Source: Microbispora sp. H13382
Lineage (GTDB): Bacteria; Actinomycetota; Actinomycetes; Streptosporangiales; Streptosporangiaceae
Assembly: GCF_014161445.1 (NCBI RefSeq)
Contig: NZ_JABBXA010000004.1
Span: 62,001-126,000, forward strand
Reading direction: 5' to 3'
Length of the DNA stretch: 64,000 bases
In this document: piece by piece, positions 17,405-25,489 of the stretch
Layout: each line of letters begins with the position of its first letter
Numbering within the stretch: the stretch's first letter is position 1
Made by a program: the position numbers and the translations under genes
Notes under the pieces: generated by a model
Databases searched by the model: none
The model's input: only the letters and a program-made list of their open reading frames with translations
What the model was told of the DNA's origin: nothing

Positions 17405-18250
17405 TCAGCGCGGCCGGGCGTAGTCGTCGAGAGCCCGCACGATCAACGCCCTCGCGTCGTCGCGGAAGGCCGCGACCTCGCAGAACTCCTCGAACGCCTG
17501 GGCGTAGAAGGCGACGTCCGCGGCGTCGCGCAGCAGCAGGTCCCTGGTCCTGGTCGCGACCCCGACCATGCAGTCGTCGTAGATCCAGAACGAGTTCATC
17601 AGGGCGGACGGCAGCTGCGCCTCGAACGGCAGCAGCCCGAACTCCACGTTCGGCAGCGTGGTCACCGCGATCAGCCGGTCGAGCTGGCCGCGCATCACGT
17701 CCGGGGGCGCGAGCCGGTAACGCAGCACCGCCTCCGGCATGACGAACCGGAACCGCCGCGCCGGGTCGTACAGGATCTCCTGGCGGCGCATCCGGATCCG
17801 GATCGCGTCGTCCACGTCGTCGGTGGACTCGTGCACCCGCCTGACCTTGCCGAAGATGTGCCTGGCGTATTCGGTGGTCTGCAGCAGGCCGATCACCACA
17901 CCCGGCTCGAACGCCCGGAACAGCCGGGCGCGCGTCTCCAGTTCGCGGATGTCCTCCTGGAGCGCGGCCAGGCCGTTCCTGTGCCGCTGCCGCCAGGAGT
18001 CGTGCCGCTCGAGCAGACCTGCCGCCTGCCGGATCAGGTCGTCGATCGCATGCGGGTCGGCGTCCACCGCCTTCCCCCACGCGGCCACGTCGTCCTCGGT
18101 GGCGGTCTGGCGCGCGTTCTCGATGCGCGAGACCTTCGACGGCTGCCAGCGCAGCCGCTCGGCGAGGTCCTTCCCGGACAGGCGGGCGTTCTCCCGCAAC
18201 TGGCGTAGCTGGGCTCCCAGGTCCATGCGGGCCTGATGGAAACCGCTCAC
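17405..18250 (-). CDS. XRE-family regulator with DUF5753 domain
   Basis: 281 residues. The N-terminal Cro/C1 helix-turn-helix is at about residues 10-65, with 'LSGKDLAERLRWQPSKVSRIE' as the DNA-reading part. The remaining residues, from about 95 on, are the DUF5753 domain found only in actinomycetes, with 'FEPGVVIGLLQTTEYAR' as its usual entry motif. The GTG at 18250 is chosen because GGAGGTGG lies just upstream (18253-18260). Such regulators (WhiJ/AbaA-ORFA-like) come in pairs with small acidic partner proteins and act in development or antibiotic control. Here the next gene upstream on the same strand is such a small protein. Confidence 0.92.
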   Translation of the reverse strand: MSGFHQARMDLGAQLRQLRENARLSGKDLAERLRWQPSKVSRIENARQTATEDDVAAWGKAVDADPHAIDDLIRQAAGLLERHDSWRQRHRNGLAALQEDIRELETRARLFRAFEPGVVIGLLQTTEYARHIFGKVRRVHESTDDVDDAIRIRMRRQEILYDPARRFRFVMPEAVLRYRLAPPDVMRGQLDRLIAVTTLPNVEFGLLPFEAQLPSALMNSFWIYDDCMVGVATRTRDLLLRDAADVAFYAQAFEEFCEVAAFRDDARALIVRALDDYARPR

Positions 18251-18317
18251 TTCCACCTCCGGCCGTGGTGCGGTCCAAGGTAGACCCGGCACGCCGGATC
18301 ATGCCAGACGGCGGCCC

Positions 18318-18533
18318 TCAATCGTGATCGGACAGGACCCGCCGGGCGATCTCGACGAGCAGTTCCCTCGGCACCTCGACCGCGGTCTCCCCGTCGAGCA
18401 CGTGGCGCAGGTCGGCGCGGGCCTCACGGTCCACGACCTCCAGGCCCTGCACGACGATCGTGCCGCGGTCGGTCTCGTAGAGGGAGGGACAGGCCCCCGC
18501 CTCGGACGTGGAGCCGAGAAAGCGCAATCGCAT
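18318..18533 (-). CDS. Small partner protein of the XRE/DUF5753 regulator
   Basis: 71 residues. The pattern 'MRLRFLGST', 'CPSLYETDRGTIVVQG' and 'TAVEVPRELL' is that of a small conserved actinobacterial protein encoded beside XRE/DUF5753 regulators. An AGGA precedes the ATG at 18533. It lies 67 bases upstream of the XRE gene on the same strand. Its likely role is to modulate the regulator by direct contact; this is inferred from genomic association only. Confidence 0.8.
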   Translation of the reverse strand: MRLRFLGSTSEAGACPSLYETDRGTIVVQGLEVVDREARADLRHVLDGETAVEVPRELLVEIARRVLSDHD

Positions 18534-18574
18534 GTCCTTTTCTCCCGATTCGCGGCAATCGCGGGCAATCCTAG

Positions 18575-20464
18575 TCACGATGGGATGGGCACGCACACGG
18601 CGCGAAGACGCTCCCCGAGCGCCTTGGCCTGCGCGTCGAGGAGCGGGCTGGCCGCCACGCCTCTGCCCAGCAGCCCGTGGACGACGAAGTTCAGCGCGTG
18701 CAGGTTCGGCAGCGCGAACCGGTCGATCGGCAGGCCGCCGACCTCCGGCAGCAGTTCCCTGAGCCGGTCCACGGTCAGGAGCGCCGCGAGCCACGGATAG
18801 CGGGCGGGATCGCGCACCCAGACGCCGAGGTTGGCGTCGCCGCCCTTGTCGCCCGAGCGGGCGCCGGCGACCGTGCCGAGCGGCCTGACCACCCCGGCCG
18901 ACAGATCCCCGGCGTACGGCGGCACGACGGCGTCGCCGGGCGGTCCTCCCGCCTGCTCGCCCAGCACCGGGCCGGGCGGCGCGTACGGCACCTCGACGCG
19001 GAGCCCGTCCACGGCCACCACGGGGAGCACGGCCCGCGCCTCGACCGACGAGGGCCAGTAGACGCCGTAGGGGGAGGCGTCGCCGGGCGGCGTCAGGCCG
19101 TAGAAGCCGGGGTAGCTCGCCAGGCCGGTCTCCACCACGGCGGAGGAGAACGCCCGCCCGGCCGTGCGCGGATCGGGGTCCATGACCGTGATCCGCAGCA
19201 ACGCGGTCCCGGCCGCGCCGACGCTGTTCGTGCCCGTGCCGCCCTCTTGCGGGCCGCTCAGGGCGCCGTAGCCGCCCGTGCCCGGATCGCCCGTGCCCGG
19301 ATCGCCCGTGCCCGGATCGCTCGCGCCCGCGCCGCCTGCGCCGCTCGCTTCCGGGCCGCTCGGGGAGCCGGAGCCGCCACCCGCGCCGAGCGGGGTCAGC
19401 TCCACGTGGACCTGTTCGAACGACTCGCGCGGGACGCGGGCCCAGATCGCCTCCTGCGCGATCCGGGCCTTGGCCGCGAGGTCGAGGCCGGTGAGCACGA
19501 GCGTCATCGTGTTGCGGTGGCCACCCAGGTAGGTGACGGCGACCTTCAGGGTGTCCGGCGGGGGTTCGCCGCGCACGCCCGTGATCCTGACCCGGTCGGG
19601 CCCCTGCTGTTCCAGCCGGATGGTGTCGAACCGGGCGGTCACGTCCGGCCCGAGATAGCGCGGTGCGGCGATCTCGTACAGGAGCTGCGCGGTCACGGTC
19701 CCGATCGAGACCAGTCCGCCGGTGCCCGGGTGCTTCGTGATCACGCTCGACCCGTCGGCGTACAGCTCCGCGATGGGGAAGCCGCAGTGGGCGAGGTCGG
19801 GCACCTCCTCGAAGAAGGCGTAGTTGCCGCCGGTCGCCTGGCAGCCGCACTCGATCACGTGCCCGGCGACGACGGAACCGGCCAGGGGGTCGAGGTCACC
19901 GGGGCCCCAGCAGAACCACCACATGCCGGGCCCGGTGACCAGGGCGGCGTCGGTGACCCGCCCGGTGACGACGACGTCCGCGCCGTGCTCCAGCGCCACC
20001 GCGATCGGCCGGCCGCCGAGGTAGGCGTTGGCGGTCAGCGGAGTCGCCCGCAGGGTCTCGCCGGTGTCCGCGTGGACCGGCGGCGCGGCGAGCGGCATGA
20101 GGTCGTCGCCGGTGACGTGGGCGACGGCCGCGCGCAGCCCGAGCCGGCCGGCCAGGGCCGACACCGCCTCCGCGCAGCCGGCGGGGTCGAGGCCGCCCGC
20201 GTTGGCGACGACCCTGATGCCCCGGTCGAGACAGGTGCCGAGGACCTGCTCCATCTGCGTGAGGAAGGTGCGGGCGTAGCCGGGACGGCCCTTCAGCCGG
20301 TTGCCGGCGAGGATCGACATGGTGAGCTCGGCCAGCCAGTCGCCGGTGAGCACGTCGATCGGCCCGCCCTCGACCATCTCCCGGGCGGCCGACAGCCGGT
20401 CGCCGTAGAAACCGCCGCAGTTCGCGACCCGCATCGGTCCCGGCCGCCCGGCCTCCGCCGTCAT
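18575..20464 (-). CDS. AtuA-like protein (DUF1446), acyclic terpene / branched acyl-CoA catabolism
   Basis: 629 residues. The N-terminal domain starts with 'MRVANCGGFYGDRLSAAREMV' (residues 11-31), the family hallmark, followed by 'DVLTGDWLAELTMSIL'. The C-terminal part has 'GARSGDKGGDANLGVWV', the other family hallmark. The family was named from citronellol/geraniol use in Pseudomonas; its reaction is unknown, but it always travels with acyl-CoA carboxylase and crotonase genes, as here. Between the two conserved parts lies a low-complexity Gly/Ser/Pro/Thr insertion (about residues 365-425) with a DPGTG repeat encoded by three exact 15-base units at 19274-19318. Its ATG overlaps the hydratase stop by four bases. 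Confidence 0.9.
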   Translation of the reverse strand: MTAEAGRPGPMRVANCGGFYGDRLSAAREMVEGGPIDVLTGDWLAELTMSILAGNRLKGRPGYARTFLTQMEQVLGTCLDRGIRVVANAGGLDPAGCAEAVSALAGRLGLRAAVAHVTGDDLMPLAAPPVHADTGETLRATPLTANAYLGGRPIAVALEHGADVVVTGRVTDAALVTGPGMWWFCWGPGDLDPLAGSVVAGHVIECGCQATGGNYAFFEEVPDLAHCGFPIAELYADGSSVITKHPGTGGLVSIGTVTAQLLYEIAAPRYLGPDVTARFDTIRLEQQGPDRVRITGVRGEPPPDTLKVAVTYLGGHRNTMTLVLTGLDLAAKARIAQEAIWARVPRESFEQVHVELTPLGAGGGSGSPSGPEASGAGGAGASDPGTGDPGTGDPGTGGYGALSGPQEGGTGTNSVGAAGTALLRITVMDPDPRTAGRAFSSAVVETGLASYPGFYGLTPPGDASPYGVYWPSSVEARAVLPVVAVDGLRVEVPYAPPGPVLGEQAGGPPGDAVVPPYAGDLSAGVVRPLGTVAGARSGDKGGDANLGVWVRDPARYPWLAALLTVDRLRELLPEVGGLPIDRFALPNLHALNFVVHGLLGRGVAASPLLDAQAKALGERLRAVCVPIPS

Positions 20465-21261
20465 CGCCCGGCGTCTCCGGCCGTGGACTCCGACGGGACC
20501 CAGGCGGCGGGCCGTTTCTCCGCGAAGGCCCGGATGCCCTCCTGCCCCTCCTCGGAGGTGAAGCGCTCGGCCGACAGCGCGGCCATCGCGCGGAACCCCT
20601 CCTCGACCGGCAGCAGCGGCACCTCCCGCACGAGCCGCTTGGTGATCGCCAGCGCCTCGGGGCCGCCGCGCAGCAGCATGCCGGTGTAGTGCGCCACGGT
20701 CGCGTCGAGGTCGTCGGCCGGGACGGCCCGGGTCAGCAGGCCGATCTCCACTGCGCGCGCGGCGCCGAAGACCTCTCCGGTGAGGAAGTATTCGGCCGCG
20801 GCCCGGGGCTCCAGACGGCGCAGGCAGGTGACCGCGATCATGGCCGGGACCACTCCGAGCCGCACCTCGGTGAAGGCGAACGACGCGGTCGCCGGGGCGA
20901 CGGCGAAGTCACAGGCCGCCACCAGGCCGAGGCCGCCCGCCCGGGCCGTGCCGTTCAGGCGGCACACGACCGGCTTCGGGCTCTCCCAGATCCGCGACAT
21001 GATGTCGGGGAACGACGCGGTGACCGGCGCCCCTCCGCCGCGCTGCTCCTTCAGGTCGGCGCCCGCGCAGAACACCGGTCCCGTGCCGGTGAGCACGATC
21101 ACTCGTACGGCGGGGTCGTCAAGCGCCCAGGACAGCGCGTCGTCGAGTTGCCGCAGCAGCCGGGACGACAGGGCGTTGCGGTTGTGCGGCGAGTCGAGCG
21201 TGATCGTGGCCACGCCGCCCGCCTGCTCCCGGCGTACCAGGACATCCTGGGGTTCGCTCAC
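20461..21261 (-). CDS. Enoyl-CoA hydratase/isomerase, methylglutaconyl-CoA hydratase-like
   Basis: 266-residue crotonase. 'VFCAGADLKEQ' (residues 63-73) forms the first oxyanion-hole part, 'GGLGLVAACDFAVA' (about 109-122) the second, and 'FTEVRLGVVPAMIA' holds the catalytic Glu equivalent to Glu164 of rat hydratase. The position of Glu144 is Gly, as in LiuC/AtuE-type methylglutaconyl-CoA hydratases. Together with the carboxylase genes it fits hydration of a carboxylated branched acyl-CoA. The GTG start overlaps the biotin-carboxylase stop (GTGA), and its own stop overlaps atuA, so it is the middle of a tightly coupled operon. Confidence 0.9.
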   Translation of the reverse strand: MSEPQDVLVRREQAGGVATITLDSPHNRNALSSRLLRQLDDALSWALDDPAVRVIVLTGTGPVFCAGADLKEQRGGGAPVTASFPDIMSRIWESPKPVVCRLNGTARAGGLGLVAACDFAVAPATASFAFTEVRLGVVPAMIAVTCLRRLEPRAAAEYFLTGEVFGAARAVEIGLLTRAVPADDLDATVAHYTGMLLRGGPEALAITKRLVREVPLLPVEEGFRAMAALSAERFTSEEGQEGIRAFAEKRPAAWVPSESTAGDAGR

Positions 21262-23651
21262 GGCTGCGTCGCCTCCCTGCCCGGATTCGCACCGGTGTCC
21301 GTGCCCTGCGCGCCGGTCTCGGTGCCGATTTCGGTGCCGATCTCCGTGCTCCCGGGAGGGGCCGCTTCCAGGGTCGCCGCAGGCGCCGTTTGCGGGGTCG
21401 GTGGTAGGCCGGTCTCCGGGGTCGGTGGTAGGCCGGTCTCCGGGGTCGGCGGGAGGCCCGTCTCCGGGCCTGCGGAGGAGCCGCTGTCCGGGCCTGCGGG
21501 GGAGCCGGTCTCCGGGCCGCCTGCCGCGTCCGGGCCCTGGTCATCCGCCGCACCGGTCGCCGTACCGGTCCTTGTGCCGATCTCAGGGCGGATGTCCGGG
21601 CCCATCTCTGGGCCGGTCTGCGCGCCCGGCCCTTCCGGGTGCGGGCCGCCGCCGGGATTCCCCGGGGGCGACGGCTCGATCACGGCGAGCGGCACGCCCG
21701 CCTCGATCTGCGCGCCCGGCGTCACGTGCAGGGCCGTCACCGTGCCCGAGGCGGGGGACACGACCAGATGCTCCATCTTCATCGCCTCCAGCACGACCAC
21801 CGGCTGCCCGGCCTCGACCACGTCGCCGGGCTTGACCTCGACACGCAGGACCGTACCCGGCATCGGGGCGGGCAGTGCCCCCGGCGTGACGTGCGCGGCC
21901 GGTTCGGGCAGCCGCTCGACCGGGGTGAGCCGCACGGGACCGAGCGCGGAGTCGACGTACACGAGCCGCCGGTCGTCGGGGCCCGGATATGCGGCCACCG
22001 CGAAGGTGTGCCGCAGGCCCGCCGTCTCCAGCACCACCTGTCCGGGGTCCGCCGCCACGAGCGTGACGGCCTCGAAACCCTCGGCCCGCAGCCCGTCCCT
22101 GGTCAGCCGGTAGGCGATCTCCAGGCGTCCGCCGTCCTCGGTGCCGAACGCCGTGCGCTGCGGCTGGGAGGGGACGTTGCGCCAGCCGCTCGGCAGCCCG
22201 CCCAGCACCCCGTCACGCCGGGCGGCCGCGCGGCCCGCCGCCGCCCCGGCGAGCGCCGCCGCGAGCGCGGACAGCCGTACGGCCTCGGGACCGGCGAGCG
22301 ACGCCGGAACGGGGTGCCGCTCGAGAAACCCGGTGTCGAGCGCCCCGGACAGGAAGTCCGGGTGCCGCAGCACTCCCACGAGCAGGTCGCGGTTGGTCGC
22401 CGGCCCGTGGATCCGCGCCCCGGCGAGCGCGCTCGCCAGCCGCCGGGCCGCCTCCGCCCGGTCCCGGCCGTACGAGACGACCTTGGCCAGCATCGGGTCG
22501 TAGTGGACGCCCACCTCGGTGCCGGAGACCACCCCGGAGTCGAGCCGCAGCCGCGCCCCGAGACCGAACTCTCCGTCCACGCCGGGAATCTCGAAGCGGT
22601 GCAGCACGCCGCTGCGCGGGCGGCCCTCGGAGTCCTCCGCGTACAGGCGGGCCTCGATGGCGTGCCCGACCGGGCTCGGCGGCAGCGCGGCGAGGTGGGC
22701 GCCCTCGGCCACCTCGATCTGCAGCCGGACCAGGTCGACCCCGTAGACGCACTCGGTGACCGGGTGCTCCACCTGGAGGCGGGTGTTCATCTCCAGGAAG
22801 AAGAACCCCTCGTCCGACAGCAGGAACTCGACCGTGCCCGCGCCCTGGTAGCCGATCGCGCGGGCGGCCCGGATCGCCGCCTCGCTCAGTTCGCGCCGCA
22901 GTTCGGGACCGACGGCGGGGGAGGGCGCCTCCTCGATCACCTTCTGGTGGCGGCGCTGGATCGAGCACTCGCGCTCGCCGAGCGCCCAGACCGTGCCGTG
23001 GGCGTCGGCGAGGATCTGCACCTCGATGTGGCGGGCGCCTTCCACCAGGGGCTCGGCGAACAGCGTCCCGTCGCCGAACGCCGACAGCGCCTCCCGCCGG
23101 GCCGACTCGACGGCCCCGGCCAGATCGGCCGGGTCGCGCACCACCCGCATGCCGCGCCCGCCGCCGCCCGCCGACGCCTTGACCAGCACGGGGGCCGCGA
23201 TCTGCGTTTCGGTCATCTGCGTTTCGATCATGTGGGGCGGAGCGTCCGGGGACAGCGGGATGGTCGGCAGGACCGGCACCCCGGCCTCCGCCATCAGCGC
23301 CTTGGCCTCGATCTTCTTGCCCATCGCGGCGACGGCCTCGGGGGAGGGGCCGATCCAGGTCAGCCCGGCGTCCAGCACGGCCCGGGCGAAGCCGGCGTTC
23401 TCCGACAGGAAGCCGTACCCGGGGTGGACCGCGTCGGCTCCCGACCTGCGGGCCGCCTCGACGACGCGCTCCGGGTCGAGGTACGCCGACGGGCCGCCCA
23501 GCCGTACGGCCCGGTCGGCCTCGGCGACGTGCGGGGCGGATGCGTCGGCGTCGGTGAAGACGGCGACGGTCTCGATGCCCAGTTCCCGGCAGGTGCGGAA
23601 GACCCGCCGGGCGATCTCCCCGCGGTTCGCGACCAGCAGCCGCCCGATCAT
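21258..23651 (-). CDS. Acyl-CoA carboxylase alpha subunit (biotin carboxylase + biotin carrier) with unusual C-terminal tail
   Basis: 797 residues. Biotin carboxylase domains fill residues 1-445 (start 'MIGRLLVANRGEIARRVFRT', ATP loop 'KASAGGGGRGMRVV', 'EMNTRLQVEHPVTE'). A middle domain leads to the biotinyl domain with 'VLEAMKMEH', the biotinylated Lys being near residue 625. The expected protein ends near residue 659. A further 138 residues follow, made of Pro/Thr/Gly/Glu repeats (e.g. PETGLPPT three times), encoded by 21261-21674. There is also a short IETQ/TETQ duplication near residue 138. The enzyme carries CO2 for the partner at 23719; methylcrotonyl-CoA or geranyl-CoA is the likely substrate. 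Confidence 0.92.
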   Translation of the reverse strand: MIGRLLVANRGEIARRVFRTCRELGIETVAVFTDADASAPHVAEADRAVRLGGPSAYLDPERVVEAARRSGADAVHPGYGFLSENAGFARAVLDAGLTWIGPSPEAVAAMGKKIEAKALMAEAGVPVLPTIPLSPDAPPHMIETQMTETQIAAPVLVKASAGGGGRGMRVVRDPADLAGAVESARREALSAFGDGTLFAEPLVEGARHIEVQILADAHGTVWALGERECSIQRRHQKVIEEAPSPAVGPELRRELSEAAIRAARAIGYQGAGTVEFLLSDEGFFFLEMNTRLQVEHPVTECVYGVDLVRLQIEVAEGAHLAALPPSPVGHAIEARLYAEDSEGRPRSGVLHRFEIPGVDGEFGLGARLRLDSGVVSGTEVGVHYDPMLAKVVSYGRDRAEAARRLASALAGARIHGPATNRDLLVGVLRHPDFLSGALDTGFLERHPVPASLAGPEAVRLSALAAALAGAAAGRAAARRDGVLGGLPSGWRNVPSQPQRTAFGTEDGGRLEIAYRLTRDGLRAEGFEAVTLVAADPGQVVLETAGLRHTFAVAAYPGPDDRRLVYVDSALGPVRLTPVERLPEPAAHVTPGALPAPMPGTVLRVEVKPGDVVEAGQPVVVLEAMKMEHLVVSPASGTVTALHVTPGAQIEAGVPLAVIEPSPPGNPGGGPHPEGPGAQTGPEMGPDIRPEIGTRTGTATGAADDQGPDAAGGPETGSPAGPDSGSSAGPETGLPPTPETGLPPTPETGLPPTPQTAPAATLEAAPPGSTEIGTEIGTETGAQGTDTGANPGREATQP

Positions 23652-23718
23652 GACCCTTCACCCCCGCCGATCCGCATGAGCCCGCTGCCGGTAAGAACGG
23701 TGTCGATGCGCATGCCGG

Positions 23719-25317
23719 TCACATCCGGAAGACGCCGTAGCCGGCCCGGCCGGCGTCGGGTGCCCCCGCGACCGCCGACAGGCACAGCCCGAGCACCGTA
23801 CGGGTGTCCCGGGGGTCGATGACCCCGTCGTCGTACAGCCGCCCGGACAGGAAGAACGCCGCCGACTCCGACTCGATCTGCGCCTCGACCGCCGCGCGCA
23901 TCGCCGCGTCGGCCTCCTCGTCGTAGATCTGCCCCCGCGCCTGCGCGGCGGCCCGTCCCACGATCGACATCACGCCCGCGAGCTGGGCCGGTCCCATGAC
24001 GGCCGACTTCGCGCTCGGCCAGCTGAACAGGAAGCGGGGGTCGTAGGCCCGCCCGCACATGCCGTAGTTGCCCGCGCCGTAGGAGGCGCCCATGATGATC
24101 GTGATGTGCGGCACGGTCGAGTTGGCCACCGCGTTGATCATCAGCGCGCCGTGCTTGATGATGCCGCTCTGCTCGTACTCCCTGCCGACCATGTACCCCG
24201 TGGTGTTCTGCAGGAAGACGAGCGGTGTACGCGACTGGTTCGCGAGCTGGATGAACTGGGCGGCCTTCTGGGACTCCTCCCCGAAGAGCACACCCCGGGC
24301 GTTGGCGAGGACCCCGACCGGGTGGCCGTGGACGCTCGCCCATCCGGTGACCAGGCTCGGCCCGTAGAGGGGCTTGAACTCGTCGAAGTCGCTGCCGTCC
24401 ACCACCCGGGCCAGGACCTCGCGGGGGTCGAAGGGGACCTTCAGGTCCTTAGGCACGATCCCCAGCAGCTCGTCCTCGTCGTACAGCGGGGCCGGGTAGC
24501 CGGCCGCGGGAGCGTTCCCCGCCTTGCGCCAGTTGAGCCGCCGCACGATGCGACGGCCGATCCGCAGCGCGTCGTACTCGTCGGCGGCGAGGTGATCGGC
24601 CAGGCCGGAGGCCCGCGCGTGCATCTCCGCGCCGCCCAGCGACTCGTCGTCGGACTCCTCGCCGGTAGCCATCTTCACCAGGGGCGGGCCGCCGAGGAAC
24701 ACCTTGGCCCGCTCCCGCACCATCACGACGTGGTCGCTCAGGCCCGGCACGTACGCGCCGCCCGCGGTGGCGTTGCCGAAGACCAGCGCGATCGTCGGGA
24801 CGCCGGCGGCCGACAGCCGGGTCAGGTCGCGGAACACCTGGCCGCCGGGGATGAAGATGTCCTTCTGCGAGGGCAGGTCCGCGCCGCCCGACTCCACCAG
24901 GTTCACGTACGGCATGCGGTTGCGCAGCGCGATCTCGGCGGCGCGCAGGGTCTTGCGCAGCGTCCAGGGGTTGGACGCGCCGCCGCGCACGGTCGGGTCG
25001 CTGGCCGTGACGACGCACTCGACGCCCTCGATCACCCCGATGCCGGTCACGACGCTCGCGCCGACGGGATATTCGGTGCCCCAGGCCGCCAACGGGGACA
25101 ACTCCAGGAACGGCGAGTCGGGGTCGACGAGCAGTTCGATCCGCTCGCGGGGCAGCAGCTTGCCGCGCTCCCGGTGCCGCTCGACGTACTTCGGCCCGCC
25201 TCCGGCGACGGCCTTGGCGTGCTCGGCCTCGAGCTCGGCGAGCTTCGCCAGCATGGCCTCGCGCCGCGCGCCGTACTCGCCGCTGGAGGGGTCCAGCCGG
25301 CTCACGAGCACCGTCAT
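23719..25317 (-). CDS. Acyl-CoA carboxylase beta subunit (carboxyltransferase)
   Basis: 532 residues, the usual length. Both crotonase-like halves are present: N-terminal half with 'GGASNPWTLRK' and 'LVESGGADLPSQ', C-terminal half with 'VLFGEESQKAAQFIQLA', 'LVFLQNTTGYMVGREYE' and 'GASYGAGNYGMCGRAYDPRF'. These match methylcrotonyl-/geranyl-CoA carboxyltransferases rather than acetyl- or propionyl-CoA enzymes. It transfers the carboxyl group from carboxybiotin on the alpha subunit. It is the first gene of the operon running 25317 to 18575; 67 bases without a visible function separate it from the alpha subunit. The substrate (3-methylcrotonyl-CoA versus geranyl-CoA) cannot be told by reading alone. 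Confidence 0.92.
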   Translation of the reverse strand: MTVLVSRLDPSSGEYGARREAMLAKLAELEAEHAKAVAGGGPKYVERHRERGKLLPRERIELLVDPDSPFLELSPLAAWGTEYPVGASVVTGIGVIEGVECVVTASDPTVRGGASNPWTLRKTLRAAEIALRNRMPYVNLVESGGADLPSQKDIFIPGGQVFRDLTRLSAAGVPTIALVFGNATAGGAYVPGLSDHVVMVRERAKVFLGGPPLVKMATGEESDDESLGGAEMHARASGLADHLAADEYDALRIGRRIVRRLNWRKAGNAPAAGYPAPLYDEDELLGIVPKDLKVPFDPREVLARVVDGSDFDEFKPLYGPSLVTGWASVHGHPVGVLANARGVLFGEESQKAAQFIQLANQSRTPLVFLQNTTGYMVGREYEQSGIIKHGALMINAVANSTVPHITIIMGASYGAGNYGMCGRAYDPRFLFSWPSAKSAVMGPAQLAGVMSIVGRAAAQARGQIYDEEADAAMRAAVEAQIESESAAFFLSGRLYDDGVIDPRDTRTVLGLCLSAVAGAPDAGRAGYGVFRM

Positions 25318-25405
25318 GGCATCACCGAACCGAATTCTGTCACGCGATGATCCTCCTGGTGACCCGTCGCCGCGTCAACGAGCCGGGCCCGGCCTCCCGT
25401 CCCGG

Positions 25406-25489
25406 CCGATCGTCAACCCCCGATTGTCAACCACTGATTCTCAACCACTGGTTCTCAGCCACCGATTTTCAACCACCGATTTTCAACCA
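25406..25489. repeat. Six tandem copies of a 14-bp repeat
   Basis: Consensus CCGATTTTCAACCA. Units run 25406-25419, 25420-25433, 25434-25447, 25448-25461, 25462-25475 and 25476-25489, the last two identical and the others with 1-4 changes. The array is AT-richer than its surroundings and overlaps the end of the Ser/Thr kinase gene: its TGA stop (25483-25485) is inside the last unit. The rest of the gap, 25318-25405, holds nothing I can name. Confidence 0.9.

Noticed and set aside
25406-25489. CRISPR-like array
   Set aside because: Units are 14 bp with no spacers, and no cas genes are present; it is a simple tandem repeat.
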